Assembly (NCBI RefSeq): GCF_004348985.1
Contig: NZ_SMKW01000033.1
Span: 40,542 to 104,541 of the forward strand
Length of the DNA: 64,000 bases
Direction of reading: 5' to 3'
Source of the DNA: Saccharopolyspora elongata
GTDB lineage: Bacteria > Actinomycetota > Actinomycetes > Mycobacteriales > Pseudonocardiaceae
Made by a program: the position numbers and the translations under genes. Of the stretch, positions 25,904 through 36,090 are shown piece by piece; position 1 is the stretch's first letter, and each line of letters opens with the position of its first letter. The notes beneath the pieces are model-generated. The model was not told where the DNA came from and did no database searches. It saw only the letters and a list, made by a program, of their open reading frames with translations.

Positions 25904-28900
25904 ATGGTCCCTGCTCGTCCTGGTGCTGACGCGCGCTCTCGTGTCCGCCGGTACTTTTCTCGTTGGCTTGCCGTTCTTCTCGTGTTCGCGGTCGGTGTCT
26001 CGATCGTCGAGGTCGTAGTGCCGCCTGCGGTGGCGTCGGCCGCGCCGGATCCTGCACGCGATCCGCGAGAGAATCCGATGCTGCCCGGGCATCCTGCGGT
26101 TAACGAAATTTCTCCTGGCGGGACCGATGCCGACTTCGGACCGTTGACCGGGCGCGATGGATACGCGGGGTCCCGGTTCGATCCGGCGCGATCGAAACCG
26201 GTGTCGCGGTCGATGTTTCTCGAGGAGTGGGAGAACCCGGACGGGACCCGGACGGTGCGGCAGTCGACGGTGCCGCTGAACGTCCAGGACGCGGCGGGGC
26301 AGTGGCAGCCGGTGGACACCACCCTGCAGCGCGACCAGCGATCGACACGGGCACACGCGCAGCGGCATGTGCTGCATCCCTCGGTGGCAGCCAAGGCCAA
26401 CGACCCGGCAGTGGTCGCCGTAGAGGTCGAGGGTAAGAAGGCGTCGTTATCGCTGGAACAGGCCGCGGACCGACCGGCGCGACTCGACCGGGACACCGCG
26501 ACGTTCTCCGATGTCCAGCCGGACACGGACCTGACCTACGAGATCACGCCAGGCGCTGTGAAAGAGACCATCGTCCTCAAACGTCAGGGCAGGTCGTCGT
26601 GGCGTTTCCGCCTGAATACCGAGGGTCTCACGCCTGAGCTGGATGCTGTCGGTGGTGTGTTACTCAAGGACACCGGTGGTGTGGTGAAGGTGGTCCTGCC
26701 GCCGATCGAGGTGTGGGATTCCTCCGGCAGCGGCGACAAGGCACCCGCGATGACCGGCGGTCGCTACGAGCTGAGCCAGGACGGGCCGCAGTGGTTCCTC
26801 ACCGTCGTGGTCGATGAGAAGTGGCTGCAAGCGCCGCAGCGGCAGTACCCGGTGTTCGTGGACCCGACGATGTCGTTCGGTGTGATCGATTCGCGTGCTT
26901 ACCGCTCTGATGGGGATGAGTGCGTCAACTGCGGGCTGCGTATCGGTAACAGTCAGGCGGCGGGGGATACCTACAACCGCAGCGTGTTCAAAGTGGACTA
27001 CTCGCCGCTGTTCGGCAAGACGGTGGTGGGTTCGCGCCTGGACGTCTGGAAGGTGCCCGGCTACGTCGGGTCGGTGAAGTCGTGGAACACCGACCTCTAC
27101 CATGCCTCCGGTTTCGACTTCAACGGCGTGGGCGGCTACGTCGCCAGCACCTACGTGGGCGACACCGGCCAGTTCTCCGGGGAGGGCCTGACCGGGTTCA
27201 TCCGCTACCTCGTGGAGCGGGGAGACCCGACCGCATGGTTCATGCTCATCGGCCACGAGCAGGCCGGGGTGTGGACCTACAAGCACCTCGACGCGACACT
27301 GCTCGTTGATGTGGGATCGGCGCCGCCGGCCGCCCCGCTGGTCGCACCGGCGGACAACGCGACGGTGACGACTACGACTCCGACCTTGCAGGTGGGGGCC
27401 GTGTCGGATGCCGATGGGGAGGCGGTGAAGTACTGCTTCCGCGTCGCCACAGGCCCGGACGCCAAGACCGGAGTGGTGGTCGAGTCCGGCTGCCTGGACA
27501 CACCACAATGGACGATACCGCCGGGGGTGTTGCAGGACGGTGTGGCCTACACCTGGCAGGTCACCACAGTGGCGAACCTGACCAGCACGACCTCGTCCTG
27601 GGTGGGGCATGTCAAGGTCGATCTGCGCATCGGTGACCACGGCCCGTCCCCGACCGACGATGTCGGACCGGTCGAAGTGGACCTGGCCAACGGCAACGTT
27701 TCCACCCAGGCGTCGTCGCCGACGTTCACCACGGTCGGCGGCACCGCGGGTGTGTCGTTCTCCTATAACTCGCAGCAGACCGATCCGAAGGGGCTGCGCG
27801 CGTCGTACTTCAAGGATCTCAACCGCAACACGGTGATCGACGACGGCGTGCAACCGACGCTGATGCGCACCGAACCGCAGGTCAACGTCGACTGGGGCAC
27901 GGCCTCACCGTTCGCCCCGGCGCTACCGGCGGATGACTTCATCGTCCAGTGGAACGGCTTCTTCCAAGCGCCGGCGACCGGCAGCTACCTGTTCGCCGGG
28001 GTACACGATGACAAGACCACGGTGTGGATCAACGGTACCCAGGTGTATCTCGGTGAGGGCCCCAGCGATGTGAACTGGGCCCAGGCCACGGGTGTGTCGT
28101 TGACGGCGGGGCAGCGGGTGCCGATCAAGGCCGAGCTCGCGGAGAAAGCCGGTTCGGCGCGGTTGCGCTTGTTCGTCAAGACCGCCGACGACGTGACGGT
28201 GCCGTCGCAGATCGTGCGCTCGGACTGGCTCTACACCGAAGACCTCCCGGCGCTGTCAGAGGGCTGGACGCTGTCGGCCGATTTGGATGGCAACGGCGGC
28301 AGCTACGTCTCCGCGCAGGTCGCCGACCAGACGGTCGTCCTGACTGACGCGACGGGTGCCAAGCACACCTGGACCAAGGCCGCCACCGGCGGCTACACCC
28401 CACCCGCCGGGGAAGACGGCGTCCTCTCGTTGGACACCGCCGGGCGCGTCACCCTGACCGACGGCGGTGAGGTGTTCGTCTTCCGCGCCGACGGGAAGCT
28501 GGAGTCGCAGAACTCCGTCGCAGACTCCCGCAAACCCGCTGCGCTGCAGAACATCTACGACGGCAGCCCGGTGCGCCTGCGGGAGATCAAGGACCCGGTC
28601 TCGGGGCGCTCCCACGTGCTGCACTACAACCGGCCCGGCGACGACTGCTACGGCGGAACACCAGTGCCGCCTGGCGGGGACGCGTTGCCGCCGGCGCAGA
28701 TGCTATGCCGCATCACCTACTGGGACGGCACCGAAACCCGCCTGTGGTACGTGGCCGGAAAGCTCTCCCGAATCGAAGACCCCGGCAGCGAACTCAAGAC
28801 TTCGGCTACAGCCCCACAGCCGGCAAGATCGACGTGATCCGTGATCCGCTTGCCAACGACTGGATCGCCGTGGACCCCGCGACGCGCGAGTCGAGCACCG

Positions 28901-31900
28901 AGGTGTTCACCGCCATCAACTACGACACCGCTACGGGCAAACCGAAAGCCACGTCGGTGACCCAACCTGCACCCGCATCCGGCCAGGCCCGGCCCGCGCA
29001 CACCTACCGCTATGTCAACGGCGGTGAGACTCAGGTTGATGTCGCCGGGCTGGCTCCGGCGTCGGGCTTTGCGCGGAAGGTCACCTTCGACGCCGGGTAC
29101 CGGAAGCTGACCGACACCGACGCGACCGGCAAGACCAGTCGGCAGGAGTGGAACGTCAAGGACCAGGTTGTCGCCGCGATCGATCCGGCGGGCCGCAAGA
29201 CGACGACGATCTACGACCACGCCGACCGGCCCACCGACACCTACGGGCCCGCGCCCGAATCCTGTTTCAACGGCCTGGCCCCCACGGCGGCGTGCGCCTC
29301 CACTGTGGACCACAACCGCACCGAATACGACGGCGGAATCAACAGCCTCGCGGTGTCTCTCTATGACAACCGTGAACTCGCCGGAGCGCCCAAGGTCTAC
29401 GTCACCGGAATCGGCACCGCGGATGGGAGTTTCGCCCGCAACCTCGGCAGTGAGGCACCCGTGCCGGGGTTCCCGGCCGACCACTTCTCCCTGCGTGCCA
29501 CGGGCGAGATCGTCTTCCCGCAGGCCGGGACGTACACGCTGCGGGTGCTGGCCGATGACGGGGTGCGGCTGTGGGTGGACGACCAGATCGTCATCGACGA
29601 CTGGCGCAACACCACCGCAGCCTGGCGGCAAGGCAACGTCACCAGCCCGACCGCGGGCGCGATCAAGCGCATTCGTGTGGAGCACTACGAGTACGACCTC
29701 ACCGCGCAGTTGGAGCTGCACTGGACCACGCCGTCCGGTCTCCAGCAGGTCGTGCCCGGCACCCAACTCCGTCCGCGCTACGGGCTGACTACCTCGGCCA
29801 CCGAGGACGAATCAGGCGGGGTGCCCAACAAGGTCGCCACTACCCGCTACAACGACAACGGCGTGGACCCCATCTACGGGCTGGCCACCGCCACCGTCGC
29901 CGACCCGGGTGGGTTGAACCTGACCGCTGGGGCGGCCTATGAAACTCCCGGCACCGGGTATTTGCGGCGCACCAGCAAAACCATGCCCAGCGGCGTGCAA
30001 AGCGGAACAGTCTACTATGGAGACGCCGAGGCACGGGACAACCCGTGTACCCCCGCGGTTGACCTAGCCAACCAGGGCGGCCTGCCGAAGCTCACTACGT
30101 TGCCGGCACCAGCGACCGGCCCCGCCCGGGTGGACGAGCAGGTCTACGACGCCTCCGGCCGCACCGTCGCCGAAGCGGTCAACGGCACGTGGATCTGCAC
30201 CCGCTACGACGCCCGTGACCGGGTCATCGAGAAGACCTACCCCGCCAACCCCGCGGCTGCGGCGCGCGCCGTCACCACCAACTACGCCGCTGGCGGCGAC
30301 CCGCAAACCACCACGGTCACGGATTCCACGGGAACCATCACCGCCCGCGTGGACCTGGTGGGCCGCACCGTGCTCTACGTCGATGTGCACGGCACCCGCA
30401 CCGAAACCAGATACGACCAAGCAGGCCGCGTCACCAGCGAGATCGTCACACCACCCGATATCGCCGACTCGCCGCAGACCACGGAGTACCGCTACGACGA
30501 CGCGGGCCGCGTTCTGGAAGTCAAGCTGCTGGCCACGGTCAACGGAGCCCCCACCACCACGGTGCTGGCGATGCCGGGCTACGACGCCGCCGGCGAGCTG
30601 GCCTCGGTCAACTACGGCAGTGGCACCTCCCTGACCGCGATCGGCAAAGACCAAGCCGGCCGGGGCACGTCGTTGACCTGGCGCAAGCCCGACGCCACCC
30701 AGGTCGTCTCCACGGTGACCCGCAGTCGAGCGGGCACCATCACCGACGAAACCCTCGCCGGAGTCGATGCCCGACCCACTGGCCCGAACTACCTCTACGA
30801 CGCCGTCGGACGCCTCACCGACGCGTGGGTGACCGGACACCACTACACCTATGACTTCACCACCGCACCCACCGGCTGCCCGACCGGAACCCAACCCAAC
30901 GCCGGTACCAACACCAACCGGCTACGTCTGATCGATGCCACGGGTACCGGCACGACCGAGACCGGCTACTGCTACGACGCCGCCGACCGCATCCTGGCCA
31001 CGACCGGTGCAAATCCGGTCACCGGCATCACCTACGACGACCACGGCAACACCACCCAACACATCCAGGGCGCGGTCACCACTCAGCTCGGTTGGGACAG
31101 CGCCGACCGAAACCTCACCGCCAGCACCACCAGCACGAACCCCGCTGACGTGGCGCAGGTGACCTACGGCCGCGACGCCACCGACCGCATCACCCGCCGC
31201 GACACCACACAAGGCGACACCCCCGCCGCGGTGCTCTACAGCTACACCGCCGACGGCGACACCGCAGACCTCGTCCTCGACGCCAACAAGCGGGCTGTCT
31301 CCCGCACCATCTCCCTGCCGGGCGGTGTGCTGTGGACCGCCACCCTCGACGCCCAGGGCAACACCACCGCGCGCTACGACCACCCCACCGTCCGCGGCGA
31401 CCTCACCTTGAGCACCGACGCCGCGGGTGTCCAACTCGGCGACCTGCGCACCTACACTCCCTTCGGCGAACCGTTGACAGCGGCGGGTGTTGTCGATCCG
31501 GACAACGTGCCGGACAACCAAACCGGGCAACTCGACTACGGCTGGCTTGGCCAGCACCAACGCCCCTACGAACACGCAGGAGCGTTGTCCCTGGTCCAGA
31601 TGGGAGCCCGTCCCTACTCGCCCCTGCTCAGCCGGTTCCTCTCCGTCGACCCCGTCGAAGGCGGCTCCGCCAACGACTACGACTACACCAACGCCAACCC
31701 CATCAACACCACCGACCTCGACGGCCGCTGCCCCCCGTGCGCGGCCGCGGCTGCGGCCGCAGGCGCCATCCCAGCCAGTGCCTTCATCGCTGTCGGCGCG
31801 ATCGTCGTCGGTGCCTTCGGCGTAGCGATGGCGAGCCGGCACTCCTTCGCGATGCCCGCAAGGTGGACAAGCAACCGCCGCTCGCTCAGCTTCAAAGGCC

Positions 31901-32160
31901 GCTCCTACGGATACCGGATCACCTACGGTAACGGCAAGACGTGGAAGTACGGCATTACTTCCGGTAGCAACCCCTACGCGAGGCCAAATAGGCAGCTGAG
32001 GACTTGCATGCGTCAAATGCGCTCGGAGTGTAAGGTGGGACGCCTGAAAGGCCCCTTCCCAACCAAGTGGCAGGCCAGAATGTGGGAACACGCCCGGATC
32101 ATGCACTACAAGCGGATCCACGGTGTTTGCCCGCCTGGCCAACGGAAGAGTTGTCGATGA
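25904..32160 (+). pseudogene. RHS/YD-repeat polymorphic toxin gene, split by a frameshift
   Basis: The first frame (25904-28837) starts MVPARPG, with GAGGAG 8 bp upstream. It has a signal or membrane segment, a PA14-like domain near residue 640 (DDFIVQWNGFFQAP...GSYLFAGVHDD) and the start of the YD-repeat region. At about 28797 the sensible sequence moves to a second frame (DFGYSPTAGKIDVI), which has another PA14-like unit, many YD repeats and the RHS core end near SRFLSVDPVEG, and closes at 32160. The C-terminal toxin (YRITYGNGKTWKYGITSG...KWQARMWEHARI) is GIY-YIG-nuclease-like. One missing base separates the halves. Restored, it would be about 2,085 aa. A sequencing error is possible. Confidence 0.85.
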
Positions 32161-33062
32161 GTGAAATCAGTGAGATTGCGGTAGTCAACGGCATTCCTGG
32201 ACTACGTGAGGGGGAGAAATGGTCCGATGCGTGGTGGACGGGAAACATGTCGGGCGGTCTCCCCTATCCGGTTCTCAACGCTGTCTCGCGGGCACTGAAC
32301 ACCAGTGTCGATGTCCGTTCCTGGATGGGGAAGTACTACGGGAAGGGCGACATTACCATCATTCTGGACTTTCCGTGGCGTGAAGAGAATCCTGACTTCA
32401 TCGTGCCAGATGGCGCTCTGGGAAGAGATGAATACGGATACTCGTGTAATGTTCACGTCCCCCCGGAGATGGCTGCCGAGTCTGATCCCGGGACTGTTTT
32501 CGCGTGGCTGTACTCGAAAGGCTTGGAGGCGCTTGAACACATAGGGAAAAAAACCAGACTGGGAAGGCCTCTGTACGGGGCTCACATGGATCTTCCGTTG
32601 GAATTCGCGCCCGAATCCGGTGCTGTCAGGCTCGTCGCACTTCCTCGGCTGGTGAAGAAGATCGCTAACCTGGACGACGAGCAGAAAGCTGTTCTTGTTC
32701 CTGTCGACAAAATGCGCGGGGCTGATGCTTGGGCGGTAGACCTGGGCGCGGTTTCTGCGGTCGTTCCGCGGTCTGTACGTGGCCGAGCAGAGTTCGTCGA
32801 GCCAAGAGTCAGGGCGAGCGGTGTGTTGCCAAAGGAGCAGGGAACCTGGGGGCATTTCCGGATCAACTCAGAAGGCTTGAGCTACCGATCTGTTGTGAAG
32901 GACCTCAAGCTTCTGGAACGCTGGGCGATCTATCAGCTGTCCTGCGAGGTCGTTGATGTGGGCCGCGTCAACCACGTGTACTGGATGACAATCGCACCAA
33001 GCCGGGAGCCGCGTCCACGAAAGAACGTCTCCTCCGAGCTAAGCAGATCCCAGGACGTCTAG
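32157..33062 (+). CDS. Candidate immunity protein for the RHS toxin
   Basis: This 301-aa protein overlaps the toxin stop by ATGA. It has no signal peptide and is acidic to neutral, with segments GLREGEKWSDAWWTGN, DITIILDFPWREENPD and GSVRLVALPRLVKK-like stretches in its middle. I do not recognise the family. Position immediately after a polymorphic toxin C-terminus is the usual place for the cognate immunity gene. The coding region is less GC-rich than the RHS core, typical of the variable toxin/immunity tip. Confidence 0.65.
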   Translation: MSEISEIAVVNGIPGLREGEKWSDAWWTGNMSGGLPYPVLNAVSRALNTSVDVRSWMGKYYGKGDITIILDFPWREENPDFIVPDGALGRDEYGYSCNVHVPPEMAAESDPGTVFAWLYSKGLEALEHIGKKTRLGRPLYGAHMDLPLEFAPESGAVRLVALPRLVKKIANLDDEQKAVLVPVDKMRGADAWAVDLGAVSAVVPRSVRGRAEFVEPRVRASGVLPKEQGTWGHFRINSEGLSYRSVVKDLKLLERWAIYQLSCEVVDVGRVNHVYWMTIAPSREPRPRKNVSSELSRSQDV

Positions 33063-33276
33063 GGTACGGAGTGTCTGCACAGTACGTGCGCGGGCGAGTC
33101 TGCTGCCGGCCTCGTCCCAGCTTCGAGGCATTGCAACGTGCAGTGGAGCATGGGGCTGGGTCCTGAGCTCGAGGCCTCCTCCTCCCTACTCATGGCCATG
33201 GCTGGCCGCTGCCACGGCAGCCGGTCGGAGATCCGGTACATGGCCAACCGTGCTTCGAGCTCCTGCGAAGCCATGA

Positions 33277-33390
33277 CTTATCCATGGTTTATGATCCGCC
33301 GCGTGGCATGCTGAACTGCGGTGAACCACGTGTCGGCGTCGGTATAACCGCAGCTCAGCGCGATCAGCTACACTCCAGCACGGCTAGCGG
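33277..33390 (+). repeat. Distal-end repeat, copy 2, of the integrative element
   Basis: Begins CTTATCCATGGTTTATG like the copy at 21327 and leads directly into the attachment repeat at 33397. It defines the natural right end of the element. The 210 bp before it, after the immunity gene, hold no gene I can support. Confidence 0.8.
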
Positions 33391-33396
33391 TCAAAA

Positions 33397-33432
33397 CGTC
33401 CAAGTGTCGGTTCGAACCCGACCGGGGGCACT
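33397..33432 (+). repeat. Right attachment repeat (attR)
   Basis: Exact 36-bp copy of 14692-14727, the anticodon-stem-to-3'-end part of the tRNA gene. The 5' half of the tRNA is absent here, so this is not a functional tRNA gene. Confidence 0.9.
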
Positions 33433-33591
33433 CATCATCCCAGGTCAGAGCCCTGTGGATGGTTCGGGACCAGCGTGGCGGTGGAGGTATCGATCGCTTT
33501 GGTCCTCGGCAGGGGAGTCGGAGTCGGGTCGACCGCCCCTCCGGATCAGCACTCACGGCGAGATCAACGCGACGCGCCTGGATCCCTGCCT
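33433..33591 (+). pseudogene. Integrase fragment C (5' end only, start codon lost)
   Basis: The sequence after attR repeats the stretch after attL: a shared leader (GCTTTGGTCCTCGGCA) and then the integrase N-terminus (GRPPLRISTHGEINATRLD). The ATG of copy A is TCG here, and homology ends at 33591. The following 150 bp to the kynureninase gene are unrelated and contain no gene. This is the stump of a third element, or of an older insertion into the same site. Confidence 0.8.
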
Positions 33592-33742
33592 CGCTGTTCA
33601 TGTCTGTGACTCTCCCTGGTCTCCCAATGTCAAGCATTGCCGACCGGGCCGCTCGATCAAAGCAAAGCAGCGGAGGATTGCCCGTAAAGCAGCGGGAACT
33701 GCCTTTTCGTGCACTCGAAACGCAGGTCAGTCCGGGACATCG

Positions 33743-34984
33743 TCACCTCGTGCTGCGGGCGCCGACGAGTTCGGCGAGCAGTGACAGTCCACGGTGGACT
33801 TCGGCGAAGCTGGTGCCCAGTGGTGCCAGGCCGATGCGGATGCCGTCGGGAGCGCGGAAGTCCGGGATGACGCCGCGTTGCCAGAGCCGGTCGTTGATCT
33901 CGCGGAAGTCCTCTCGGCGCAGCGTGATGTGGCCACCTCGGCGTTCGGGGTCGCGCGGCGAGGCCAGTGCCACGCCGTGGTCGAGGAGCCAGGCGTCGAC
34001 GAGTTCGAGGGCGTAGTCGGTCAGCCGGAGCGATTTGGCGCGGACCGCTTCGATGCCGGCCTCTTCGAGCATGTCGAGGCCGGTCAGCAGCGGCAGCATG
34101 CCCAGGATCGGGGGAGTGCCGCTGAGCATGCTGCGCACGCCGTCGACGGGTTGGTAGCCGGGGCCCATCGCGAGCGGGTCGCGGTGTCCGATCCAGCCCC
34201 AGATGGGTTGTCGCGCGTGACCGTGGTGGCGCCGGTTGAGGTAGCCGAACGCGGGGGATCCGGGGCCGCCGTTGAGGTACTTGTAGGTGCAGCCGACGGC
34301 GAAGTCGGCGTTCCAGGAGTCGAGGTGGACGGGGACGGCGCCGACGGAGTGGCTGAGGTCCCAGAGCACCAGAGCGCCCGCGTCCTGGGCGGTGCGGGTG
34401 ATCGCTTCGGCGTCGGCCACGTACCCGGATCGGTAGGCGACGTGGCTGAACACGACGAGTGCGGTGTTCGGGCCGACCGCGCCCGCGACCTGTTCGGCGG
34501 TGATGCCCTCGGCGGGGTCGGTGTCGATCCACCTGAGGTTCAGGCCTCGTTCGGCGGCGATGCCTTCGAGGACGTAGCGGTCGGTGGGGAAGTTGTCGGT
34601 GTCGATGACGATCTCGTCGCGGCCGGGCCGGGCATCCACGGCGGCGCGGGCGAGCTTGTAGAGCAGCACGGTGGTCGAGTCGGCGACCAGGACCTGGCCG
34701 GGCGCTGCGCCGAGGGCCACCCGGCCGAGGCGGTTGCCGATCTCTTCGGGCCAGTCGAACCAGCCGTCGGTCCAGCCGCGGATCAGCTGCCGCCCCCACT
34801 GCTCGCGGATGAAGCGGTCCATCCGCTCGGCGGTGGCCAGGGCGGGGCGTCCCAAGGAGTTGCCGTCGAAGTAGGCGACGACATCGCTGTCCTCCGGGAT
34901 CAGGAACCGGTCCCGGAAGCCGCGCAGCGGATCGGTTTCGTCCAGAACGTGCGCCTTCTCCAGGAGATCGGCGTGGCTGAGCAT
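33743..34984 (-). CDS. kynU: Kynureninase
   Basis: This 413-aa PLP enzyme is typical of KynU: YFDGNSLGRPALAT near residue 38, FPTDRYVLEG, WDLSHSVGAVPVHLDSW, the Schiff-base lysine in CTYKYLNGGPG near 227, and WGWIGHRDPLAMGPGYQP. It splits kynurenine (or 3-hydroxykynurenine) into anthranilate (or 3-hydroxyanthranilate) and alanine. It is last in the leftward operon, 25 bp after the amidohydrolase. In a cluster with an acyl-AMP ligase it plausibly supplies an aryl starter. No tryptophan dioxygenase is seen in the window. Confidence 0.94.
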   Translation of the reverse strand: MLSHADLLEKAHVLDETDPLRGFRDRFLIPEDSDVVAYFDGNSLGRPALATAERMDRFIREQWGRQLIRGWTDGWFDWPEEIGNRLGRVALGAAPGQVLVADSTTVLLYKLARAAVDARPGRDEIVIDTDNFPTDRYVLEGIAAERGLNLRWIDTDPAEGITAEQVAGAVGPNTALVVFSHVAYRSGYVADAEAITRTAQDAGALVLWDLSHSVGAVPVHLDSWNADFAVGCTYKYLNGGPGSPAFGYLNRRHHGHARQPIWGWIGHRDPLAMGPGYQPVDGVRSMLSGTPPILGMLPLLTGLDMLEEAGIEAVRAKSLRLTDYALELVDAWLLDHGVALASPRDPERRGGHITLRREDFREINDRLWQRGVIPDFRAPDGIRIGLAPLGTSFAEVHRGLSLLAELVGARSTR

Positions 34985-35009
34985 GTGTTCCTCACCTTCC
35001 GATGACGGA

Positions 35010-36041
35010 TCAGGCGGGGAGGTCCGGTGCGACCGGATCCACTACCTGTGCGGAGCTGAGCGAGTCGGCGAAGCGCGAGGGGGTCGGGTCGAGTCCGCCG
35101 GGAACCCAGCACGGCGGGACCGGACTGCGCAGATCGGTCATGGCGGTGAGCACGTCGTCGGGCGTGAGCCCGGCGGCCAGCAGCGCGGTGACCTCGCGGG
35201 GGTTGACACCCTGCGGCAGCGGCCCGTTGCCCAGGTCCGTTCCGTAGTGGATGGTTCCGCCGTGCTCGACGAAGCGCCGCAGGTTGTCCGTCGCCGTGCG
35301 CAGCTGCGGGGTGTCGGTGCCGAAGCCGTGGATGTCCAGGGTGCTGATCCAGCTCATCCGCTGTGCCGCATCGGCGAGGAGCCCTTCGTCGACGCGTTCT
35401 GTCCACGGGGTGTGCGCCAGCCGGTCGATGCCGTTGTCGTAGGCCTGCCGCAGGGTGCCTTCGCCTTCGACGTGCGCGATGACGGGGAGACCGGCGGCAT
35501 GTGCGGCGGCGACGATCGCCGCGAGCACGGAGTCCCGAAGCACGGGGCCCGCGTCGGAGTTCAGCGCGACCTTGATGGCATGTGCGCCGACCTGCTGCTG
35601 CTCGCCCACAGCGGCCTCGGCGTCGAGCGGGGAAAGCACTTCGCGGAAACTCCCGGCAGCGGCCCAGGACCTGTCACTGGGATAGCCGCGCGGAGCCGTC
35701 AGGAAAGCACCGACCACCCGCGCCCTCGGCAAGGTCGGGTCGTCGACGCGCAGGGCCTCCAGCACATCGGGGGCGCTGCCGAGATCGTGCACTTCGGCGA
35801 TCCCCCCGGAGCGAACCGAACGGAGGTCCACCAGCCCGGAGTGCACGTGCGCATCGCGCAGTCCAGGAAGGACAGTTCCACCGAGTCGTCTCGTCCGGGC
35901 GCCGGCCGGAACATCTTCGGGGGCGACAGGCGTGGAACCGGCGGGTTCGCCGTTGCGGAGGCGCAGGGCGCACCGGCCGAACCAGCGGCGGACGCCCCAC
36001 CAGGCGGAGTCGGCCAACAGCCATTCCTCTGCGATGTCCAT
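35010..36041 (-). CDS. Metal-dependent amidohydrolase
   Basis: The 343-aa protein has the amidohydrolase metal site: LPGLRDAHVHSG (HxH), a lysine in AHAIKVALNSD, VIAHVEGEG, RLAHTPW and an Asp in HYGTDLGNGP. Such enzymes hydrolyse C-N bonds of amides, lactams or formyl groups. Its place between the antiporter and kynureninase suggests a step on a tryptophan-derived amide such as N-formylkynurenine, but classical formamidases belong to other folds, so a tailoring or detoxifying hydrolase is as likely. Confidence 0.83.
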   Translation of the reverse strand: MDIAEEWLLADSAWWGVRRWFGRCALRLRNGEPAGSTPVAPEDVPAGARTRRLGGTVLPGLRDAHVHSGLVDLRSVRSGGIAEVHDLGSAPDVLEALRVDDPTLPRARVVGAFLTAPRGYPSDRSWAAAGSFREVLSPLDAEAAVGEQQQVGAHAIKVALNSDAGPVLRDSVLAAIVAAAHAAGLPVIAHVEGEGTLRQAYDNGIDRLAHTPWTERVDEGLLADAAQRMSWISTLDIHGFGTDTPQLRTATDNLRRFVEHGGTIHYGTDLGNGPLPQGVNPREVTALLAAGLTPDDVLTAMTDLRSPVPPCWVPGGLDPTPSRFADSLSSAQVVDPVAPDLPA

Positions 36042-36090
36042 GTTCTCCAGCCCTATCCCCGTGCGCGTCGCGAAAGCAGGTCGATTTGCG

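Larger units (their letters stand above)
14692..33432. mobile_element. tRNA-integrated genomic island, tandem decayed integrative elements
   Basis: The island is bounded by 36-bp direct repeats of the tRNA 3' end. Inside are integrase fragment A next to attL, a copy of the element's distal end at 21327, integrase fragment B right after it, a second distal end at 33277, then attR. A third integrase 5' fragment lies beyond attR. The order is best read as related elements integrated in tandem, with a deletion fusing the end of the first to the middle of the second integrase. Cargo: a cyclic-nucleotide defence-like operon (15.8-21.2 kb) and a secreted amidase plus RHS toxin region (22.8-33.1 kb). 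No replication or transfer genes remain. Confidence 0.85.

Noticed and set aside
28797..28802. Programmed ribosomal frameshift in the RHS gene
   Set aside because: No slippery heptamer or downstream pseudoknot is evident; a simple indel or sequencing error explains it better.
33397..33432. A second tRNA gene
   Set aside because: Only the 3' half from the anticodon stem onward is present; it is the attachment repeat.
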